Assembly: GCA_021018995.1 (NCBI GenBank)
Contig: CM037591.1
Location: forward strand, 69,095,901-69,159,900
From: Chloranthus sessilifolius
Taxonomy: Eukaryota > Streptophyta > Magnoliopsida > Chloranthales > Chloranthaceae
Reading direction: 5' to 3'
DNA: 64,000 nucleotides
A program made the position numbers and the translations under genes. Each line of letters begins with the position of its first letter. Positions within the stretch are counted from its first letter, which is position 1. This document shows, piece after piece, positions 42,993 through 56,006 of the stretch. The notes below the pieces were generated by a model, which worked only from the letters and a program-made list of their open reading frames with translations, had not been told where the DNA came from and ran no database searches.

Positions 42993-45900
42993 ATGATGGA
43001 AACATTAAAACAAGTAAAGATCAACTTGCCTTTACTTTATGCTATCAAGCAAGTTCCAGCCAATGCAAAATTTTTAAAAAATTTCTTCACTCACAAAAGA
43101 CAACCTAGGATAGACCTATCCAAGAAGGTCATTTATGTTGAGAAAATGAACCAAGTCATATCCATTGTAACCCCAACTAAGCTTCAAGACCCATGAGTTC
43201 CTACAATCCCCTGCATCATTGGGGATCACACCATTGAGAAGGCCTTGTTAGATTTGGGAATTAGTGTAAACTTACTTCCATATTTAGTTTTTGAGAAGTT
43301 AGGCTTGGGAGAATTGAAGCCCACACACGTGGTGCTATAGCTAGCTGACATATATGAAAGGAGGCCTGAGGGAATGATAGAAGATTTGTTAGTTGGGGTT
43401 GATAAGTTTTTTGACCCTGCAGATTTTCTAGTTCTTGACATGGAGGAGCTAAGCAAGTGTACCACCTCCATTCCTGTGATATTGGGTAGGCCTTTCTTTG
43501 CCACTACCAATGCTTGTATTCAGTGTAGATCAGGAGTAATAGAGGTATCTTTTGGCAACATGAAAGTGAAATTGAATGTGTATGATGCAGCAAGTTAGCC
43601 TCACTTGGATAGTGAGGATTATTTTTTGATTGATGTGTTTGATGAGCTCGTGGAAGAGACTCTGCCTGAGCTACTGCATTGTGTTGATTTGAGTGATATT
43701 TTTGAGGATGTGTGGAGTGAAATTGTGGGAGAGAAGGCCCCCACACCTATGGTTCAAGAGATGAAATCCTTAATTTCTGAAGTGGGGCAAGCAATAAGGC
43801 ATCCTCATGGGAAACCTACTGTGTTGCCTCTTCCACCACTTTCAAAGGAACCTTTGCTGCCTTCACTCATATGTCCACCATATGTGGAGTTGAAACATCT
43901 GCCTAAGACCTTGAAATATGCTTTTTTCGAAGCAAACTAGAAGTTGCCAGTGATCATTTCTTCCTCTGTCATTGACGAGCGAGAGGAAGAGCTATTGTGT
44001 GTTTTAAAGAAGCATAACAGAGCAATAGGCTGGACTATTGCTGACCTTGGGGGCATCAACCTTGCTATATGCATGTATAAAATTCACTTGGAAGAGGGTT
44101 TCAAACCCTCTAGAGAAATACAGAGAAAATTGAACCCCCACATGCAAGAAGTGGTGCTGAAAGAAGTGGTCAAATTGTTAGATGCTGGAGTCATCTACCC
44201 TATTTAAGATTTTGAATGGGTGGAACCTACTCAGGTGGTGCATAAGAAATTTGGAATCATTGTGATTGAAACTGATTCTGGTGAGCTTATTCCAACTAGG
44301 GAAATCACAGGTTGGAGGGTGTGTTTAACTATCGAAAGCTCAATTTGAAAACCAGAAAAGACCACTTCCCTTTGCCCTTCATTGACCATATTTTAGATAA
44401 GTTGACAAGCAAAACTTTCTATTATTTTCGTGATAGATATTCGGGGTATAACCAAATTCCTGTTTATCTACAAGATCAAGAAAAGATAGCTTTCATATGC
44501 CCATTTGGCACCTTTGCTTACAGAAGGATGTCATTTGGATTGTGCAATGCCCCTGCAACTTTCCAAAGGTGCATGTATGCTATATTTTCTGACATGATTG
44601 ATTAGTTTTTAGAGATATCCATGGATGTTTTCTCTATCTTTGGGGACAGTTTTAGCCAATATCTATTCCATCTCAGCCTTGTGTTACAAAGATGTGAGGA
44701 AACTAACTTGGTTTTAAGTTGGGAAAATAGTCATTTTATGATCAATCAAGGCATTGTCCTTGGCCATGTGGTTTCCCACAAAGGCATTGAGGTAGACAAG
44801 ACTAAAATTGATCTGATTGCACATTTGCCTCCACCAAAAACTGTGAAACAAGTAAAGTCTTCCTCGGGGCATGTTGGTTTCTATAGGCGATTCATCACAG
44901 ATTTTAGCAAGATTTCAAAACCTCTTTGATACCTGTTGTGCCAAGAGGTTTCCTTTGAATTTAATGATGAATGTCTTATTACTTTTGAGCTTTTGAAAGG
45001 CTGTTTAACCTCTGCACCTATCCTTCAAGCACCTAATTTTTATTTCCCATTTGAGCTGAAGTGGGATGCATCAGATTTTTCTATTGGTGCAGTCTTGGGA
45101 CAAATGAAGGATAAGGCACCTTCTGTGATTGCTTATGCAAGAAGAACCATGATTGATGCTTAGTTAAATTACACCACAACTAAGAATGAATTGTTGGCAA
45201 TTGTCTATGCTTTAGAAAAATTCAGGTCTTATGTGTTGGGGTCTAGGATAGTGGTCCTCACTGACCACTCAGCCATTAAATACCTTTTGTCAAGAAAGGA
45301 TGCTAAGCAAAGATTAATTAGATGGATCATTCTATTATAGGAGTTTAATCTTGAGATTAAGGACAAGAAAGGGGTTGAAAATGTGGTTGCAGACCACTTA
45401 TCCAGGATCCTAGCTGCTGAGTTTGATAGGCTACCTATCAATGATTCTTTCCCTGATGAACATATATTTACTATTATCACTTCTACACCTTGGTTTGCAA
45501 ACATTGTGAACTACTTGGTAGTGGGTAGGACCCCCAGACATTGAAATAAAATGGATAGGGAGCTGTTCTTCTCCCAGATCAGACATTACATGTGGGAGGA
45601 TCCATCCCTGTTCAAGCATTGTGCAGACCAAGTGGTGAGGAGATGTGTCCCTGATGATGAATTCTACAATATACTAATCATGTGTCATGAACAGGCTTGT
45701 GGAGGCCATTTCAGTGGCAACAAGACTGCTGCCAAGGTGCTCCAAAGGAGATTTTATTGGCTCACTCTCTTCAAGGATGCATGACAGTATTGTAAAGCTT
45801 GTAAAAGATGCCAAAAAATGGGAAGTATCTCCAAAAGAAACTCCATGCCCTTACAACAAATACTTGTTATTGAACTCTTTGATATCTAGGAAATTGATTT

Positions 45901-46784
45901 TATAGACCCCTTTCCTCCCTCAAATGGTTTCAATTTTATCCTCGTGGCAGTGGACTATGTGTCCAAATGGGTTGAAGCCAGTGCCACAAGGACAAATGAC
46001 CACACAGTTGTCCTCAAAATTTTAAAGGAGAAGATTTTCTCTAGATTTAGCACCCCAAGAGAGCTATCATTAGTGATGGGAGGAGTCATTAATGTAATAG
46101 AACTTTTGAGAATTTGCTCAAAAAGTACTCTGTTACACATAGGATTGCAACTCCCTACCACCCACAGACCAATGGGCAAGTTGAAATTTTTAATAGGGAG
46201 ATCAAACATATCTTGGAGAAGACTGTGAGGACAAATAGAAAGGACTGGGCACAGAAATGAATGATGTCTTGTGGTCTTATAGGACTTCCTATAAGACCCC
46301 TATTGGTATGCGCCCTTTTAGGCTGGTCTATGGCAAGGCCTATCACTTGCCAGTAGAGTTGGAACATAGTGCCTACTGGGCTATTAAAATAATGAATATA
46401 GATCTAACTTCTACTGGCATACACAGGAGGCTCCAGCTGTTAGAGCTGGAAGAGCTAACATTGGAAGCATACTCCAATGCTAGGATCTACAAAGGGAAAG
46501 CCAAAGCTTTCTATGAAAAGCATTTGCTGAGGAAGGAGTTCACTGCTGGCAATAAGGTATGGTTATTCAATTTTAAATTGAAATTTTTCCTAGGCAAGTT
46601 GAGATCCAGATGGGAGGGACCTTACATGGTAGAGCATGTATCCCCATCTGGAACTGTTGAAATCAAAGATCCAAAAGATGGTAGGATCATGAAAGTTAAT
46701 GGTCAAAGGCTCCAGCTCTTTGTAGAAAATGTAATAGAGCCTGTGGTGGCCATTCACCTTCAAGAACCTCTCAAGTGTGACTGA
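42993..46784 (+). pseudogene. pol: pol of element E
   Basis: Protease: IPCIIGDHTIEKALLDLGIS, so the DLGAS site is altered to DLGIS. RT: RKDHFPLPFIDHILDKL, FGLCNAPATFQRCMYAIFSD; the catalytic motif reads SMDVF (about 44616) instead of FMDDF. RNase H: TDHSAIKYLLSRKDAK. Integrase: CHEQACGGHFSG and CKACKRCQ are intact; the core is scrambled by indels around 46055-46110, where the second catalytic Asp should be; [12 protein letters not shown] follows. The C-terminal part from 46257 ([35 protein letters not shown]) ends TGA at 46784. Stops are frequent and mostly TAG: for example 43194, 43338, 43597, 43938, 44205, 44604, 44927, 45163, 45340. Confidence 0.9.
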
Positions 46785-47045
46785 TTTTAAACAACGTAGA
46801 CTATGTACCATAACTGTTATTTTTATCAGTTTTTTTTGCTGTTTCTATTTTCAACTATGTTTGGCATTGTACATAGGTTGTCATTTGTGTTTAGTTCTTC
46901 ATTTAGAATAATGAATCAAGTCTGTTATAGTAGAAATGGCCTCAAGGTATGAGAAATTCAATGGGAATAGAGTAGGAGAGATAGATCTATGTGGGGAGTA
47001 GACTGGGAACTAATGAAATACCTTTTTGAACTATAAAATAACCTG

Positions 47046-47320
47046 TCGAGAGGTCTGAATTGATGTTCGATAGGTTCTAAAGGTTTCTAATGTGCATTTC
47101 GACAAGATCGGGGACCTGTCGACAGGTTTGAGTTGAGTCTCGACAGGTTTTGAAGGTGTAAATATGATATTTGACAAGATCTATGAACCTATCGATATGT
47201 TGAGGAAGGAAGTCGGCATGTTCTAAAGGTTTTAGGTATATTTTCGACAGGTTCAGAGTAACTGCCGAGAGGTTTAGAGTCCTCTCGGAGCATTAACATA
47301 AAAGATGCTCATCCTGTCGA
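47046..47320. promoter_or_regulatory. CTGTCGA array after pol, internal copy (element E)
   Basis: Core starts 47046, 47067, 47099, 47119, 47140, 47171, 47192, 47213, 47244, 47265, 47285 and 47317; distances 21, 32, 20, 21, 31, 21, 21, 31, 21, 20 and 32 bp. It is the same motif and phasing as the E LTR. The position after pol matches the internal promoters of A and D. The accessory gene expected next is not visible because D inserted at 47329. 46785-47040 is T-rich spacer without a gene. Confidence 0.85.
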
Positions 47321-47328
47321 GAGGTTCC

Positions 47329-49688
47329 TGTTAAGACCTAAAAAGTACCACTTTTCACCCCTTAACTTAATCTCTGTTAGACTCTTAGTCATTTAATAAA
47401 TGACTGTTAAGACAATTTTGTAGGTAATAAGCAGAAGCTGCAAATAAGCCCCTAACCATGCCAAGAAGCCTGCTGTTGCCCCAGAAGTTCCTCAGAAGAA
47501 AGAAGGTCCAACCCAAACAGAGAATTGGCTACAGCATAGGCACAGCAAAGTAGAAACAAGTCAAGAAGAATGCCTCATGCAGATGTCACAGGGTTCAATT
47601 GAATAAGAAAGAATGAGCTTGTCGCTGGCTTCAAGGCAAAGAACCAACCGGTCGTGACCGTTTCATGGCAGATGGATGTCGATGAGTAAAAGCATACTTT
47701 GCACAGTTCTCGCAAGTCTCAATCATAAGTGCTCATGCAGCACTCACGCAGTCTCGCGCAGTTAATGAAATGAGTCTTCAATCCACGCACGATTCACTTA
47801 AGAGAGAGAGCTCCAAGCATTCCTGCGCGAAGCTGTCGCACAGTGGCCGCGGGATACAAACTTTCAAGGAACTGCTCACGCGATCTAGAAGCCCATGCAC
47901 ATTGTTTCTATGCGAGGATCGACACGGGATTCATCAAGGAATGAACTGCGTGCGTAATTCCCCTGCCATTTAAATGGAAAGAATAATCCCACAACGACTA
48001 GAGCATCCCCGCGATGATCAAAGTACCAAGCCCGCGACGGCAACAGCTTCAAGTAAAACCAACCCCGCGATGCCAATTCTATCACACGATAAGACCTAGA
48101 AATCCTTTCTACCCAGCGAGGCTCGGGTTCTTAACTTCTCCCCCACTTCTGCAGGGGCAATCTGGGAACTTCCAGCAACTAGGGCATGCATTCCAATGCT
48201 CCAATCTCCGTGCACATGGCCCGAGGCATCCGAGGAATAGAAATGGGCCATGATAGCATTGATAAATTAGGGTTTTCCTAACCCTAATTCTCATAGAGCT
48301 GACGGCTATATAAGCCTAAGCCGAGCTTAGGTTTAAAGGACTTGACTTCTGTACTCCTTCCTTAATCAATTGTAGAATTATAGTAGGCTAAGGTTAGTGT
48401 TTAGGCAGTTTCTTTTTCCCTTTTTCTTCTCTCCATAGTCCAGCACTTGCTGGCTATACGTTTGTATGTCTATTTGGAATAGATTTAATTGAGTTTTATA
48501 ATAGGATTTTATGCATGTATGGGATTGGTGTTTTGGGAGTTGTTTTGTACAAGGCTGCTGCCTTGAGGTCCTTCATTGTTAAGTTGTATTGTAAGCAATG
48601 GAGGATTGTTTTTAAGGTGTTATTTAGATCCAAGTGACCCGTGTGTCTAGGTTAGACACATTGCAGGCCTAGCCCCACCACAGGATCCACTAAATCTAAA
48701 CCCCCATGGGAGCTTGAGCTGGTAGCCTTGTGAACATGGTGGCGGCAGCAATCTGAGGCCAATCCATAGATATAAGGCAGATTCTTCTTCTCTGCACTTG
48801 TGCTTGTAGCCTTGTGAGAGATTGTATTGAGACAGACTCCCTTGTATTTGTATAGACCCACCATCAGATGGCAGATCTGATCTGGCTGTAGAGATTGTAG
48901 GCTTGTGACTGGATCACTGCTGTCTTTCTAAAGCAGTGAACAACTAAGCTTAAAAGCTAGTACTCAAACTCTTGCAGGTTCTGTGTCCAGGCTAGTACAA
49001 ATTGCAGGCGTAGCTCCACACATAGAACTTTAGAGGTTGAGGTTCCTATGGATTCTTGAGCTGGTAGCCTGGATGAAGTAGTGCCTATAATGATAAACTT
49101 GTTCTGACCCATCTTTGGAATGTGGTTCCCTTATTGGATAGTCTGTGACCATTCAAGTGGAAAGGTTATAGCCATAAGGGATTGGATCATGGCACAGGGG
49201 TGAGTTGGATCCTTTCTCCTCTTTGGTGATAATGTAGCCATTGGATAGGATTTCTATAGCAGCAAATCTGAGTCTGAGTTATAAGACCCATCAAATCTAC
49301 ACCTAATAGCTTACTTCTCACCATTTTATATTTATTTTCTCACACTCCATCATTCTTCTCAACCCTTTCTGTAGTTTTGGCATTAGGTTACCTTAGGATT
49401 TAGATAACAGTGACCTTAAATCCCCTTCCATTTTGGAATGCCAGATCTGTAGCCAGATCTTGAGGGCCTACTAAAGATAGTTCCCTTGGAGCTTTAGATC
49501 AACTTTCACTATGGGACAAACTCTTACTTATTAAAACTTGCTACAACAGGCCCTCTATCTAGTAGGATTGTGTATTGTTAGGCTTGCTACTCTGTAGTTT
49601 TCAATCCACCTTTGATTCATTTTCACTAACACCATTCTTATCACTGTCTCCAATAAAGTCAGTAGCAAGCACTTAAAATACCTCAACA
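47329..49688 (+). repeat. 5' LTR of element D (2360 bp)
   Basis: TGTTAAGACCTAAAAAGTACC to CCTCAACA. It contains TCGCG/TCGTG-type motifs (about 47570-48110), a TATATAAG box at 48307, and the GTAGCC repeats. Compared with the 3' LTR, differences are mostly transitions, several at CG sites of the motif array (for example CTCATGCAG versus CTCGCACAG). Confidence 0.9.
48307..48314 (+). promoter_or_regulatory. TATA box of 5' LTR D
   Basis: TATATAAG in GACGGC..CCTAAGCC; identical in the 3' LTR at 63591. Confidence 0.75.
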
Positions 49689-49694
49689 AGTTTT

Positions 49695-49712
49695 TGGCAC
49701 CGCTGCCAGCGA
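49695..49712 (+). promoter_or_regulatory. Primer binding site, tRNA-Asp type (element D)
   Basis: TGGCACCGCTGCCAGCGA matches the Athila site with four differences. It lies 6 bp after the LTR. The leader to 50009 holds no gene. Confidence 0.82.
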
Positions 49713-50009
49713 ATCTTGATCTATTAGTAGACCCTAGATTTTTGTATTCTTTATTCTTTGGTAGATGTACATGCCAATAATTGATACTGCTGATTTACAT
49801 TTGGAATTTTTCTTGCAGATCTGGACAGCAGCAGAGAAGGAAAGTAGAACTGCACTGGGAGTCTATCTACCTCTGTTTGCACTTCTCTAACCCTCAAAAA
49901 CTCAGTCTATTTCTTCTTTGAAAATTCCATACCAGTTGATTAGGATAGTTGTAATTTTGTTAAGTGCAATGTGTCTGCAAGTAGTCTTCCCCGCTGTTAG
50001 TGTGTGTGC

Positions 50010-51748
50010 ATGTTAGGAAGGAGATCTCTCATTCCCACATTAGAGCCTCCTAACCCTGAGATAGAAAGGGGCAGAAGACTAAGAAGGCCCAGACACACCA
50101 CAGTTGAGCCCCCTACTGAAACTGAGACAGCAGTCATGGGTGAAGAGCAACCCAGAAAATTGAAGGAATTGAATGCCCCTGATGATTATAATTCTCCATT
50201 CAGCATTCAATTCCCAGATGTTCAGGGAAACTATGAGATTAAAACCTCCATCATCCAAATGCTTCCCTCTTTTCATGGGCTTAGCAAGGAAGACCCTTAC
50301 AAGCACATTGACCAATTCTTAGCCCTGTGCACAACATTCTCCATTGTTGGTTTGGGACCAGAAGCCACCAGGTTAAGACTCTTTCCTTTCTCCCTAAAGG
50401 ACAGGGCCAGCACCTGGTTAGCTACTCTCCCAAACAACAGCATCACTTCTTGGAAAGACCTCCACATAAGATTTCTAACCAAATTCTTCCCAGAGACAAA
50501 AACCAGCCAGTTGAGGAAAGCAATACTTGCTTTTGCCCAATCCCCAACTGAGGATTTTAATCAATCTTGGGACAGATTTAAGGAGATAATCAAACAATGT
50601 CCCCACCACAAGATCCCTGACTGGCAGCTTGTCCAGAGCTTCTATAATGGGATCAATGAGAAAAGTGGAGACATGGTAGATGCCTCTTGTGGTGGAACTT
50701 ACATGCATAAAATAACTGATGAGGCATGGGACTTGTTCGAGGTCATCAGTGAAAATGCTTTCCAGAAGATGTCCTCGTCAAGGATTGTTCAAGAGCCTTC
50801 TCCTAAGCTGAGGCTTGCTGAAACTTTCAAAGGAAAGATGTATGAAGTTAGGGGAAATGATGACCTGAGAATGTAGATGTCCAATCTCTCTGATAAGTTT
50901 GATAAACTTTTAACTGTAGTGCAGCTCAGATTGGCTGCACAAGTGATGGAGGCTTGTCTGATATGCCAATCTCCCCAACACATAGTGGAAGAGTGCCCAT
51001 CTATAGGGCAATACCCTGAGTATGTGATGGAACAGGCTGCTGCTGCCCAATCATTTGGGCAACAACAATCTGGTGGCTACAATAAATAGTCATTTGGATA
51101 CCAACACCAAAATGCTGGTTACCAATGGAGAGACCACCAAATTTGAGGTGGAGGCAAGACAATTATATGCAGCCACAACAGATGTTGGCCTTACCTCAAA
51201 GGCCTCAGCAGTAATTTAACCAGGGATATGCCCCAAGGTCAAATTTCCAGCATCAGCAGCAGCCACAGCAGCAAAATCAGTTGGTAGTTCCTCCACCTCA
51301 ACCCTGAAATGCTTCTTTTGAGGATCAGGTTTTGACCCAATTGCAAAGCCTTGGACCCTTGACTCAGACTGTGACTTCTCACAGTCAAATCATGAAGAAA
51401 ATAGAAGAGCAGCTGGGCGAAATAGCCAATGCCTTGGCTAAAAGAGAAGAGACTAAGTTGCCAAGCCAGCCAGTGGCCAACCCTAAGGGCCAATATTCAA
51501 TTGGAGAAGGCTCCTCATGGTTTGAGGGTGCTAATGCCATCACAACCCTGAGGTCTGGTAGGCTGGTAGACAACCAGGTGGGAAAGGAACAAGGAGAGGT
51601 CATTCCCAATGAACTGTCGAGTGAAAGTGAAAGAGACATTGTTAGAGCACAGAGCCACGAGTTGCCTGCTACCCTGCAACAAGGGAAAAATAAAGAGGCT
51701 ATAGTTGAGCCTCAGCTGGAAATAAAAGATGAAAAAAGAAAAAAATAA
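50010..51748 (+). pseudogene. gag: gag of element D
   Basis: ATG at 50010 (MLGRRSLIPT) is preferred over the in-frame GTG 6 bp upstream because B and E share it. The gag domain is complete: LPSFHGLSKEDPYKHIDQFL, FPFSLKDRASTWLATLPNNS, KTSQLRKAILAFAQSP. A perfect CCHC knuckle CLICQSPQHIVEEC lies near 50960. Stops: TAG at 50874, TAG at 51087, TAA near 51213, TGA near 51304 and TAA at 51746. A 1-nt loss near 51138 shifts the frame, and the linker (KIEEQLGEIANALAKREE, TTLRSGRLVDNQVG) continues into pol in one frame. Confidence 0.92.
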
Positions 51749-54700
51749 AAGTTCAGTCATAGGCTTGCAGCTGAGGAACCGGTAGTACCTCAGCTGCCAT
51801 TTCCTCAAGCTTTGAGTGGCCCTGCCCCTTTTGATAAGGGAAATGCACAGATAGAGGAAGTGATGGAGACCTTTAAGCAAGTACAAATCAATTTGCCCCT
51901 GCTTGATGCAATCTGACAGGTCCCAGCCTATGAAAAATTTCTGAAAGACCTTTGTACTCAGAAAAGGAAAGCTAGAGGCCATTTGTCCAAAAAGGTTTTT
52001 GCAACTGATACAGTTAATTCTATATTAAACATAACAATGCCAGAGAAGTTGCAAGACCCAGGGATACCCACTATTCCCTGCATAATTGGAGACCACACAA
52101 TTGGAAGGGCCCTTCTAGACCTTGGAGCCAGTGTTAACCTGCTGCCATACAGTGGGTATCAGCAGCTAGGTTTGGGGGAGCTAAAACCCACCCCCATTGT
52201 GCTGTTGATGGCTGATAGGTCTAAAAGGAGACCCATGGGAGTGGTTGAGGATGTCTTAGTAGGGGTGGACAAGTTCTTCTACCCTACAGACTTCCTTATT
52301 TTTGACATGAGCTGCAACAAGAGTACATCCCCGATACCTGTTATTTTGGGCAGACCATTCTTGGCCACTGTCAATGCATGCATTCAATGCAGGTCTGGGA
52401 TCATGGAGGTAACTTTCAAACATATGAAGGCTGACCTTAATGTGTACAACAGTGTAAAGTACCCTCAGCTGGACAATGAAGACTGCTTTGCAGTGGATGT
52501 ACTAGAAGAAATTGTTGAAGAAGAATTGCCCACTCTGCTAGAGTGGGGCAACATTGTCACAAGTTTAACTGAAGTTTGGAACATGGGAGAGGAAGGAAGC
52601 CCAGCTGTAATGCCAGAAGACATGTCCACATTGAAGTCTTCTATGGGCTTAGTGCAACATTCCTTTTGGAAACCTACATTGCTGCCCCTTCCTCAAACCA
52701 ACAAAGCACCAATCGTGTCATCCATCCAACAAGCCCCTGATCTAGAACTCAAGAAGCTTCCAGAAACATTGAAATATGCTTTCCTTGAGAAAGATGAAAA
52801 ACTTCCTGTAATTATCTCCTCTTCTCTTACCAATGAGCAAGAGGAAGAATTAGTAACAGTTTTGAGGAAGCACAAGAAGGCAATTGGCTGGACCATTACT
52901 GATCTAGGAGGGATTGATGCATCAATCTGTATGCACAGGATCCATCTAGAGGAGGGCTCAACACCCTCCAGGGAAATGTAGAGAAAATTAAATCCTTACA
53001 TGCAGGAAGTGGTCCTAAAAGAAATCATTAAATTGCTAGATGCTGGGATAATTTACCCCATTTCTGATTCTGAATGGGTGGCACCTATCCAGGTGGTGCC
53101 CAAGAAATCTGGCATAACAGTTATCACAACTGAGTCTGGAGAGCTGAGACCAGCCAGGTAGACCACTGGCTGGAGAGTTTGCATCGATTATCGAAAGCTC
53201 AACTCCAAGACCAAAAAAGACCACTTCCCTCTCCCCTTTATTGATCAAATTTTGGATAAGTTGACTGGGAAAGCATTTTGCTATTTTCTTGATGGGTACT
53301 CAGGGTACAACCAGATCCCTGCGCACCCTCTTGATCAAGAGAAAAATACATTTACTTGTCCTTTTGGCACCTTCACTTACAGAAGGATGCCTTTTGGGCT
53401 GTGTAATGCCCCAACCACCTTTCAGAGGTGTATGTATGCCATATTATCTGATATGATTGATAAATTCTTAGAAATTTTTATGAATGATTTTTCTGTTTAT
53501 GGGGACAGTTTTGGCCAATGTCAGCAACACCTCAACCTGGTCTTGGAAAGATGTGAGGAGATCAATTTGGTCTTAAGTTGGGAAAAGAGCCACTTCATGG
53601 TAACATAAGGTATTGTGTTGGGCCATGTAGTCTCTAAAGATGAGATTGAGGTAGATAAGGCCAAAGTTGACCTCATTACAAATTTGCCCCCTCCAAGAAC
53701 AGTCAAACAAATCAGGTCTTTCCTTGGACATGCTGGATTCTATAGGAGGTTCATCAAAGACTTCAGCAAAATTGCTAAACCATTGTGCCACCTGCTCTGC
53801 CAGGATGTGCCCTTTGACTTTTCTGCTGAATGTCTTGAGGCTTTTAAAACTTTGATGATTTGCCTCACCTCTACCCGTGCACTCCAAACACCTGACTATA
53901 CACTACCCTTTCAGTTGATGTGTGATGCATCCGACTTAGCAATTAGTGCTGTTTTGGGCCAGGGAAAAGATAAGCTGCCTGTGGTCATTTCCTATCTCAG
54001 CAAATCACTTGCTGAAGCTCAGCTGAATTATACCACAACTGAGAAAGAGCTTCTGGCAGTAGTTTTTGCTGTGGACAAATTTAGACCTTACCTACTTGGG
54101 TCTAAAACTGTAATCTTCACAGACCACTCAGCATTGAAGTACCTACTTTCCAAGAAGGATGCTAAGCCCAGGCTGATTAGATGGATATTCCTGTTGCAGG
54201 AGTTTGACATTGAAATCAAGGACAAAAAAGGGTGTAGAAAATGTGGTGGCTGACCACTTGTCCAGAATTGTGTTAGAGAAATATATTAATGATCCTACAA
54301 ATGATGTCTTCCCTGATGAGCAATTGTTTGCCATCCAATCCTTGGTTCCTTGGTATGCACACATAGTCAATTATCTAGTTATAGGCAAGATTCCTGCCCA
54401 TTGGACCAAAATGGACAAAAATCTATTTTTCTCACAGGTCAAATTTTTTTTCTGGGAGGAACCTTGCTTATACAAGTATTGTGCAGACCAAATCATCCAA
54501 AAATGTATTCCAGAAAGTTATGTCCCTAGTATTCTGGCCATGTGCCATGAAAATGCCTGTGGAGGCCACTTTAGTGGAAGGAAAAAAGCCGACAAAATCT
54601 TGCAGTGTGGGTTCTATTGGCCTTCTCTTTTCAGAGATGCCAATACACACTGCAGGACCTATGAAAGATATCAAAAATTAGGAGGGTTGTCCAAAAGAAA

Positions 54701-55643
54701 CTCAATGCCTTTGCAACCCATCCTTGTTGTAGAACAGTTTGATGTCTGATGTATTGACTTCATGGGCCCCTTTCCTCCTTCAAATAGTTATCATTTCATC
54801 TTAGTGGCAATGGATTATGTTTCAAAATGGGTAGAAGCCATTGCCATAAGAACTAATGATAATCAGGTTGTCCTCGAGTTTATAAAGCATAATTTCATCT
54901 CAAGATTTGGCACCCTTAGAGCCATTATCAGTGATGGGGGTAGCCATTTCTGCAACAGAAATTTTGAGAGCTTAGTCAAGAAATATTCTGTCAACCATAG
55001 GATTGCTACTCCCTACCACCCACAAACCAGTGGGCAAGTTGAAATTTCTAATAGGGAGATCAAGCACATCCTTGAGAAGACTATGAGGACTGACAGGAAA
55101 GATTGGGTTGAAAAGCTTAATGATGCACTGTGGGCTTATAGGACTGCCTATAAGACTCCCATTGGTATGTCCCCATTCAGACTGGTTTTTGGCAAGACTT
55201 GTCATCTCCCAGTGCAGTTAGAACACAGGGCCTATTGGGCCATTAAATATTTAAATCTAGACCTAACTTCTACTGGTCATCACAGGTTACTGCAGCTATC
55301 AGAATTGAATGAGCTAAGGATGGATGCGTGTGCCAATGCACGAATCTACAAGGAATGGTCTAAAGCTTTCTTTGACAAGGGGAAATTGAGAAAGAGCTTC
55401 ATAGCTGGTGACAAGGTTTGGTTGTTTAACTCCAAACTTAAATTTTTTCCTGGCAAATTGAAATCCAGATGGGAAGGTCTCTACATTGTCATGAGTGTTT
55501 CCCCATCTGGTGTTATGGAAATCAAGGATCCTATGTCTGGGAAAACCTTGAAGGTGAATGGTCAGAGGCTTAAGCCTTGTTTTGAAAAACTTTCTGAACC
55601 CATGGACACCATTCACTTTCAAGAGGATCCTTCATTAAACTGA
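51749..55643 (+). pseudogene. pol: pol of element D
   Basis: The linker reads from 51749. Protease: IPCIIGDHTIGRALLDLGAS (about 52075) and LGRPFLAT. RT: WRVCIDYRKLNSKTKKDHFP, FGLCNAPTTFQRC; the catalytic motif is FMNDF (about 53476), one Asp changed to Asn. RNase [51 protein letters not shown]. An extra A in the run near 54225 shifts the frame after IKDKKG. Integrase: CHENACGGHFSG, but the zinc cysteines read CRTYERY instead of CKACERC (Cys to Tyr, G-to-A); DDE residues are present in [18 protein letters not shown] and GQVEISNRE. Stops at 51915, 52979, 53159, 53606 and 54747. It ends TGA at 55643. Confidence 0.93.
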
Positions 55644-56006
55644 TCCACAGGTGTGTCAATATTGTATCATATGTACTTTGGTTTTGTTAGATTTGTCTTG
55701 CTTTCTTTCTCTAGGAAATTTTAGTGGCCCCACTTGAATCTGGACCTGTCTGGTTTGAATTTTTTTTTGCTTGGTTTGATGATTACTGCTCTTAGATTGA
55801 TTGTTTTTTATTGAATGCATAATGTGGGAGGGTGATTTTTGTTGTCTTTGCTTGAATGATTAATTTTATTGTGTCTGGAGGTACCCATGGTGAGAGTCAG
55901 GCCTAGGATCCAGCCACAACACAAATGGAAAGGGCAGAACTGAGAGCACATGCTCTATGTTTACTACTTTGATGCCACTAGGTTCAAAAGGAGGCCTGAG
56001 AGACTC
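55644..56006 (+). other. Post-pol spacer of element D
   Basis: T-rich non-coding sequence parallel to 12438-12690 of B; no gene seen. Confidence 0.6.

Larger units (their letters stand above)
38644..47328 (+). mobile_element. Element E: second Athila subfamily, 3' end cut by D
   Basis: 5' LTR, degenerate PBS, gag, pol and the start of the post-pol region are present. Proteins are clearly Athila but more diverged from B and D than these are from each other. The LTR starts TGTTAAGCAATG inside the C2 gag repeat; TGGCC (38639-38643) may be its target duplication. Its own motif array (CTGTCGAGAGG) differs from that of B and D. Element D interrupts it at 47329, and its 3' LTR is right of the window. 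Confidence 0.88.
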
